From Actinomycetota bacterium (GTDB lineage Bacteria > Actinomycetota > Actinomycetes > Streptosporangiales > Streptosporangiaceae), in assembly GCA_003168295.1 (NCBI GenBank), contig PMST01000372.1, positions 16,017 through 25,767 of the forward strand: 9,751 nucleotides of DNA, written 5' to 3'. Position 1 is the stretch's first letter, and every line of letters begins with the position of its first letter. Both the position numbers and the translations under genes were made by a program. Below the pieces are notes generated by a model that saw only the letters and a list, made by a program, of their open reading frames with translations, had not been told where the DNA came from and did not search any database. Shown one piece after another: positions 5,863-9,751 of the stretch.

Positions 5863-6570
5863 TCAGGATGTCACCGGAGGCGGTGCGATGACGATTTCGG
5901 TGCCCGGGTTGTAAGGGATCTCCGGGGTGCCGCAGACGATAATGCCGGCGCGTTCCCAGGTCCGCTGGGCGGTGTTGAAGGGTATTTCCTCGGCCATCCA
6001 CCCGTCCTCGTCGAACGGCGCCCCGTCAGCGGCCCTGTTGGCCAGGTCGGCCGCCGGGCGATGGGCCGACCGGACGGCGGCGCGCCGTCCGGCCTCTCTC
6101 TCGTCGGCTTGGACCCAGATCACAGTGTCGATCAGGTGCGCTACCTCCCGGCGCCCGGCACCGTCCCCCTCGACAATCAGCAGCGGGCAGCCGGCCGGGA
6201 CCTGGAGAGATCCTTCCCGGCCGCGGGAGTCCCATCGCGGCGGCCGGTAACTGACCGCCTGGCCGTGGTGCGCGGGCAGCAGGATCCCGTCGATCAGCAG
6301 GTCGGCCCAGCCGAAGCGGGAGTGTTCCCAGGCGATGTCGTCGGTGTGGATGACAGTAGATCCGGGGACCAGCTCGCTGATCCGGGCCGCCAGCGTGGTC
6401 TTGCCGTTGTTGCTCCGCCCGTCAATGGCCAGCACGGCCGGACGGCCAGAACTGCCCTGGTCCGGTCTGCGCCTGGTCACCGCGTTGACGACCGTGCTCA
6501 GCAACTCCACCCGCCACGGTCCGGCTTCAGGCTCTTCGGGGGCTAGCTGCAACGCCATGCTCCCCATCAT
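5863..6570 (-). CDS. Uridine-kinase-like P-loop NTPase
   Basis: From ATG 6570 the product has 235 aa. AVLAIDGRSNNGKTTLAARI contains a Walker A motif (G51-x4-G56-K57-T58). It is followed by VIHTDDIAWEHSRFGWADLL (74-92), where D77/D78 occupy the place of the catalytic aspartate of uridine-kinase/phosphoribulokinase folds. VSYRPPRWDSRGREG (107-120), LLIVEGDGAGRREVAH (Walker B-like, 130-144) and VIWVQADEREAGRRAAVR (150-167) are hallmarks of an actinobacterial 'uridine kinase-like' group whose substrate has not, to my knowledge, been established. No membrane segment or signal is seen. ATG 6570 has GCGAGG four to nine bases upstream. The frame is open back to GTG 6645 and forward to further ATGs at 6567 and 6558. 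It sits 91 bp downstream of the membrane protein gene on the same strand; an operon is possible but not shown. Confidence 0.75.
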   Translation of the reverse strand: MMGSMALQLAPEEPEAGPWRVELLSTVVNAVTRRRPDQGSSGRPAVLAIDGRSNNGKTTLAARISELVPGSTVIHTDDIAWEHSRFGWADLLIDGILLPAHHGQAVSYRPPRWDSRGREGSLQVPAGCPLLIVEGDGAGRREVAHLIDTVIWVQADEREAGRRAAVRSAHRPAADLANRAADGAPFDEDGWMAEEIPFNTAQRTWERAGIIVCGTPEIPYNPGTEIVIAPPPVTS

Positions 6571-6661
6571 GCCGCCTCGCCCCGCCAGGGCGGCGCCGGC
6601 AAGCTGGCAATCGGGGACTGGGCGCGGCTGAGCATCACGGCGCACCGCGCCCGCGGTTGAG

Positions 6662-7309
6662 TCAGACCGTGACGTGCTGCTCGGCCAGCGATGTCGCGCG
6701 GTCGGGAACCGGCGGACCCTGCTTCACCATCCAGACCCCGGCCACCAGTACCCACAGCAGCGTCGCCAGGATGCCGAAGAACCCGATGGGACCGGCCAGG
6801 CAGGCCAGGCCAAACGCGAACATGACCCATCCCATCCATTTGGGCAGGATCCGGCCCGCCACGACGGCCAGGCCGGTCAGGAGGCCGAACAGGGCGAACC
6901 CGACGAGAATGGGCAGGAAGAAATCGTTCTCGAGCAGACTCAGCGTCTGGGCCGACGCGATCGTCAGGCGGTTGTGGTCCTGCGCCAGGACCGAGTCGAA
7001 ACCGAGGGAGGTCAGGAAGCCCACCCCGCCGAAGGCAGCCCCGGCCAGTGCCCCGTAGGCCAGCCAGCGGTCACCGGTCCGCACCTGCCGGGCCAGTGCC
7101 ACCGCAAAGAGCACCAAGAACAAGATGGCCAGGCCCCCGATCAGATCGAACACGAAGTCCGACGTGTGGTGGCTGTTGTACCAGGCGATAACATCCGCGC
7201 CCGAGGCGTTATCGCCGGGGGAGTGCGGCCCCGCGAAGAATGCGATCGCGACGAGTATCCCCGCCAGCGTCCCGGACGCAGGCGCCCACTTGCTAAGCCA
7301 TGCTGACAT
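6662..7309 (-). CDS. Six-helix integral membrane protein, function unknown
   Basis: From ATG 7309 the product has 215 aa. Hydrophobic segments lie at about 13-28, 53-74, 83-103, 131-152, 158-174 and 175-194. A soluble loop between the first two (29-52) contains GPHSPGDNASGADVIAWYNS, and another at 104-130 contains FDSVLAQDHNRLTIASAQTL. The pattern recalls DUF4386-like or 'hypothetical membrane' proteins common in actinobacteria, where the first loop carries a 'V-x-x-WY' motif, but I cannot assign a family firmly or any activity. AAGGGG seven bases before ATG 7309 supports this start over the GTG at 7342. The start lies 17 bp inside the end of the upstream peptidoglycan-binding-like frame. The C-terminus is short and polar, ending in AEQHVTV. 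Confidence 0.75.
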   Translation of the reverse strand: MSAWLSKWAPASGTLAGILVAIAFFAGPHSPGDNASGADVIAWYNSHHTSDFVFDLIGGLAILFLVLFAVALARQVRTGDRWLAYGALAGAAFGGVGFLTSLGFDSVLAQDHNRLTIASAQTLSLLENDFFLPILVGFALFGLLTGLAVVAGRILPKWMGWVMFAFGLACLAGPIGFFGILATLLWVLVAGVWMVKQGPPVPDRATSLAEQHVTV

Positions 7310-7502
7310 GTACCCACCCCTTCCCCGGGCCGGGCCTGCCACCGGCGATCCCGTCGGCGCCAGCCGCCGACGACCGGAAGGCCTCTACGGCGGCCTTCGC
7401 CTGCGGGCCGAAGACACCGTCCACCCCAGCGGGATGGCCCTGCCCAGTGAACTGAACATATGGACACTCACCCGGAGGGGAGCCACCGGCAGGTTGATCC
7501 AT
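7293..7502 (-). pseudogene. Peptidoglycan-binding (PG_binding_1-like) domain remnant
   Basis: A frame of 69 codons from ATG 7502 (open to GTG 7544) ends at TAG 7293-7295. Its centre reads HPAGVDGVFGPQAKAAVEAF followed by RSSAAGADGIAG, the second half of a PG_binding_1 repeat ('VDGVFGPxTxxAVxxFQxxxGLxADGIxG'). The leading helix with the usual LQxxL is replaced by an unlike stretch (CPYVQFTGQG), and the closing 'PxTW' is missing. No ribosome site precedes either start, and codon bias is poor in the first third, good in the domain part. This looks like the stump of a larger cell-wall-binding protein. A tiny functional protein coupled to the downstream membrane gene (17-bp overlap) is possible but less likely. 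Confidence 0.45.
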
Positions 7503-7574
7503 GGTGGGAACGGGATCAGATCGCCGGCGGCATCGAAATCTCACGTCAGCGGTGGGCGAGATAGGAGGTTCGGC

Positions 7575-8840
7575 TTAGTGCGGGAGGGGGCCGCCGGCCA
7601 GGGAGATGATCAGGCCGGCGGCGCCCGCGGCGAGCAGGGTGAACACGACACCTCGGCGCAGGCCGAGCAGGAGCACCATCGCGGCCGCCAGTACCGCGTA
7701 TTGCCATGGCTGGGTCAGGGCGGCCGTCAGCGGGATGGCCGAGCCGAGGATCGCGCCGATGGCGGCGGGCCCGGCTCCGTCCAGGAACGCTTGAGCATGG
7801 CTGTTGCCGCGCAGCGAACTGAAATACCTGGCGCCGCCGAGCACGAACACGAATGAGGGTGAGAACGCGATCAGGGCCGCGAGCAGGCCGCCGGCCAGAC
7901 CTCCTGCTGCGTAGCCGACGGCGGCGACGGTCTGGACGACCGGTCCGGGGGTGATCTGGCCCAGCGCGACCGCGTTCAGGAACTGGCTGCTGGTCATCCA
8001 GTGGTGCCCGACCGCGTCGGCTCGCATCAGCGGGATGATGACGAAGCCGCCGCCGAACGACAGCGCCCCGACCTTGAGCGCGGTCCAGGCCAGGGCCGCC
8101 AGGCCGCCTGCGGCGACCGTCGTCCCGGCGGCGCGCGCCGCTGCCCCTGGCACCATGACCAGCGGAAGCGGCGTGATCCGCGGAGCGGTGCGGGTGCCGG
8201 GCGGGTCCGGGGAACCGGCGCGGCGCGGGTGCCCGATGGCCAGTTCGGTGAGCCCGCAGCCGAGCAGGACCAAGACGAGCCACGGGCCGATGGCGGCCGC
8301 GGCAGCCCCGCCGGCCAGCAGGTAGAGCGCCCAGCGGACCCGGCGCGGCGTTCCGGCCTGCTTCGCCCGGGTCCAGCTGGGCCGGAGCAGGTTCTCACCG
8401 GCCTGGACCGCGACGGCGGCTACCGCGGCGCCCGCGCCGGCGCCGATCCCTCTGACCCACAGCGGCGGAGCGCCGGCCAGGAACAGGACGGAGAGCGCGA
8501 GGATCACGATGAGGCCGGGCACGATGAACGCGGCGCCGCCGGCCAGGGCCCCGAGAGGGCCCCGGACCCGCCACGCGCAGAAGATCGCGAGCTGGGTGGA
8601 GGCGGGTCCTGGCAGCAGGTTGCAGGCGCTGATCGCGTCCTCGAACTCCGTCGCATCGAGCCAGTGCTCGCGGTCTACGCACAGCGTGCGCAGCAGCGCG
8701 ATGTGCGCCGGGGGGCCGCCGAACCCGACGCAGCCGATCCGGCCCCATTCCCGCAGCACCGTCGTCAGGCTCGCCTGGTATCTCACCTGCGGTTCACCGG
8801 TCCGGGCTGTTTCTCGCCCTGGCTCGTCAGCGGCCGGCAT
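7575..8840 (-). CDS. chrA: Chromate transporter ChrA, two-domain CHR family
   Basis: The 421-aa protein shows the duplicated CHR architecture. The N-terminal half has VGFGGPPAHIALL (38-50), FEDAISACNLLPGPASTQLA (66-85) and FIVPGL. After a polar linker (about 204-224) the C-terminal half has GALSFGGGFVIIPLM (258-272), FLNAVALGQITPGPVVQTVA (287-306) and FSPSFVFVLGG (326-336). The FGG and LLPGP / ITPGP motifs are characteristic. About ten to twelve membrane helices are expected. Characterised members lower cytoplasmic chromate by exporting it with a proton gradient; the substrate here is inferred from family. Its ATG (8840) lies 14 bp inside the ArsR-ArsC gene, so translation is probably coupled and expression should follow the ArsR-controlled promoter. 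Length is near the usual 390-450 aa, and no key motif is missing. Confidence 0.92.
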   Translation of the reverse strand: MPAADEPGRETARTGEPQVRYQASLTTVLREWGRIGCVGFGGPPAHIALLRTLCVDREHWLDATEFEDAISACNLLPGPASTQLAIFCAWRVRGPLGALAGGAAFIVPGLIVILALSVLFLAGAPPLWVRGIGAGAGAAVAAVAVQAGENLLRPSWTRAKQAGTPRRVRWALYLLAGGAAAAAIGPWLVLVLLGCGLTELAIGHPRRAGSPDPPGTRTAPRITPLPLVMVPGAAARAAGTTVAAGGLAALAWTALKVGALSFGGGFVIIPLMRADAVGHHWMTSSQFLNAVALGQITPGPVVQTVAAVGYAAGGLAGGLLAALIAFSPSFVFVLGGARYFSSLRGNSHAQAFLDGAGPAAIGAILGSAIPLTAALTQPWQYAVLAAAMVLLLGLRRGVVFTLLAAGAAGLIISLAGGPLPH

Positions 8841-9582
8841 GGCCTAGGCGCCCGAGGAGGTATCCGATCCGGGTGTGCAAGTCGGCGGCCACGGCGCGGA
8901 ACGCCGGGTAGGTCTCGGCGTCGCTGCCTCCCTCGCCCGCGGGGTCAGGGATGCTCCAGTGGATCATCTCCGGGTGCCCGGGGAATTCCGGGCATACCTC
9001 GCGGACCCGGTCGCACAGGCTGACCACGTAGTCGAACCGCTGCCCGGAAAACGTGCTCACGTGCTTGGCCTGACGGCCGGTAATATCGATGCCGTATTCG
9101 AGCATCGCCCGGACCGCGTTGGGGTGCAGGGTCTTCGGATGGCTGCCCGCACTGGCCGCCGTCATCGTGTCACCCGCCAGATGTTCAGCCAAGGCCTCGG
9201 CCATCTGGGAGCGGGCGCTGTTCCCTGTGCACAGGAACAAGACCCTGACGGACGCCTGGAGCTTCTCGGCGGGGAGCGGGACCAGCCGTAGGCCCGGGTG
9301 CAGCGCCGCCCCGGTAGCCGCCAGGAGTTCAGCGCAACGCGCCAGATCGATCCGGTAATAAGCATCACGGCGGTCAGCGGCGCTGCGGTGCATCGACACC
9401 AGGCCGCCGGTCCGGAGCTGCCCGAGGTGGTATGAGATCAGGCTCTGCCGCTCGCCGGTCAGGACCGTCAGCTCGCGGACCTGCCGGTCGCTGCGCGCCA
9501 GTTGGCTCAGCATCCGCCAGCGCAGCGGGTGGCCGGCCAGCCGCAAGAACCCCGGCGGGACGCTCTCCGGCCGTCCGTTCAC
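8827..9582 (-). CDS. arsC: ArsR-type regulator fused to thioredoxin-type arsenate reductase (LMW-PTPase fold)
   Basis: From GTG 9582 the product has 251 aa. Residues about 10-95 form a winged-helix ArsR domain: FLRLAGHPLRWRMLSQLA, then VRELTVLTGERQSLISYHLG, the recognition helix, and LRTGGLVSMHRSA. Residues about 112-245 form a low-molecular-weight phosphatase-type arsenate reductase. The nucleophile loop is CTGNSARS (C118-x5-R124). The second and third cysteines are in LCDRVREVC (C190, C197), and the general acid is in IPDP (D213). Three cysteines in this layout fit a reductase that passes a disulphide to thioredoxin or mycothiol systems. Fusions of this kind are known in actinobacteria and may sense and reduce arsenate in one chain. 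TTG 9618 and ATG 9597 also open this frame, but both lie in or upstream of the predicted promoter, neither has a ribosome site, and GTG 9582 gives the short N-terminus expected before PPGFLRLAGHP. The 3' end overlaps chrA. Confidence 0.9.
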   Translation of the reverse strand: MNGRPESVPPGFLRLAGHPLRWRMLSQLARSDRQVRELTVLTGERQSLISYHLGQLRTGGLVSMHRSAADRRDAYYRIDLARCAELLAATGAALHPGLRLVPLPAEKLQASVRVLFLCTGNSARSQMAEALAEHLAGDTMTAASAGSHPKTLHPNAVRAMLEYGIDITGRQAKHVSTFSGQRFDYVVSLCDRVREVCPEFPGHPEMIHWSIPDPAGEGGSDAETYPAFRAVAADLHTRIGYLLGRLGHAGR

Positions 9583-9588
9583 CCGGTC

Positions 9589-9618
9589 ACAGTACATCAA
9601 GTCGATTTGATCGATCAA
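9589..9618 (-). promoter_or_regulatory. ArsR-type operator within the predicted ars-chrA promoter
   Basis: ATCAA (9596-9600), six bases, then TTGAT (9607-9611) exactly match the ArsR/SmtB-type inverted repeat ATCAA-N6-TTGAT. It overlaps a perfect 12-bp palindrome TTGATCGATCAA (9607-9618). On the minus strand TTGATC (9618-9613) and TACTGT (9594-9589) are spaced 18 bp, as -35 and -10 boxes, so the operator sits between and over them. Transcription would start near 9582, at the GTG. This supports autorepression by the fusion protein. Confidence 0.6.
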
Positions 9619-9688
9619 CCTGAATTGTTCGATTGCATTAGGTCGTGGCTATACGGCCCGATGCCTCATCTAGCGCCGACAGCGGGAT

Positions 9689-9751
9689 TTAAGCGTCGCG
9701 TTTCCTGAACATGTAAGCACCGATGGCGAGCAGGCCCACCGCGTAGCAGGC
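9689..9751 (-). CDS. C-terminus of a membrane protein, probably an ABC-2-type permease (5' part outside window)
   Basis: The minus-strand frame is open from the window edge and ends at TAA 9689-9691. The 20 visible residues read ACYAVGLLAIGAYMFRKRDA: a membrane helix followed directly by a basic tail ending in RKRDA. A final helix followed by 'FRRRDA' is typical of ABC-2-type transporter permeases, but so short a piece cannot settle the family. It ends about 70 bp upstream of the ars promoter elements, on the same strand. Confidence 0.5.
   Translation of the reverse strand, partial: ACYAVGLLAIGAYMFRKRDA

Noticed and set aside
5661..5891. 76-codon plus-strand frame in the 293-bp gap
   Set aside because: Third positions are not G/C-biased, there is no ribosome site and no recognisable domain.
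5677..6546. 289-codon plus-strand open frame opposite the kinase-like gene
   Set aside because: The opposite strand carries intact Walker A and other kinase motifs; this frame has no recognisable domain and an Arg/Gly/Pro-rich composition.
8001..9023. 340-codon plus-strand open frame opposite chrA and arsRC
   Set aside because: It is a shadow of two well-conserved genes, with an Arg/Gly/Asp/Gln-rich composition and no motif.

Overview
The window is high-GC DNA with strong G/C bias at third codon positions and several protein families typical of Actinomycetota (DUF3618, DUF4235, PRC-barrel/DUF2382, ArsR-ArsC fusion, ECF sigma with a fused anti-sigma-like tail). It looks like a soil or environmental actinobacterium; genus cannot be told from this sequence. 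No tRNA, rRNA, CRISPR array, transposase or phage structural gene was seen.

Left block (1-995, + strand): the 3' end of an actinobacterial holin-superfamily-III membrane protein, a DUF3618 protein and a DUF4235 protein. They are joined by stop/start overlaps (ATGA at 236-239, TGATG at 704-708), so they form one translationally coupled operon. The DUF4235 gene carries a one-base frameshift. A perfect 21-bp inverted repeat (1060-1102) separates this operon from the convergent gene to its right.

Stress and envelope block (1074-4456): a minus-strand ECF sigma factor is fused to a zinc-binding anti-sigma-like motif, membrane helix/helices and a C-terminal OB-like domain. Diverging from it, across a 173-bp promoter region, are a PRC-barrel/DUF2382 stress protein and a TM_helix (MscS-related) membrane protein, each with a clear AAGGAG ribosome site. 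A small unrecognised membrane ORF (4289-4456) follows.

Middle block (4467-7574, minus strand): a secreted CrtC/AttH-type lipocalin-like gene broken by two frameshifts, a 293-bp stretch with no convincing gene, a uridine-kinase-like P-loop protein, a six-helix membrane protein, and a remnant of a peptidoglycan-binding domain overlapping its start.

Right block (7575-9751, minus strand): an oxyanion-resistance operon, ArsR-ArsC fusion followed by chrA (14-bp overlap). An exact ATCAA-N6-TTGAT ArsR-type site lies in the predicted promoter. The last bases hold the C-terminus of another membrane protein, probably an ABC-2-type permease.

Three frameshifts in about 10 kb, all inside otherwise conserved families, raise the possibility of residual sequencing error; gene decay is the alternative. 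I see no clear evidence for an entirely new system. The most distinctive items are the sigma/anti-sigma/OB fusion with its divergent stress genes, and the ArsR-ArsC/chrA operon with its apparently leaderless start.
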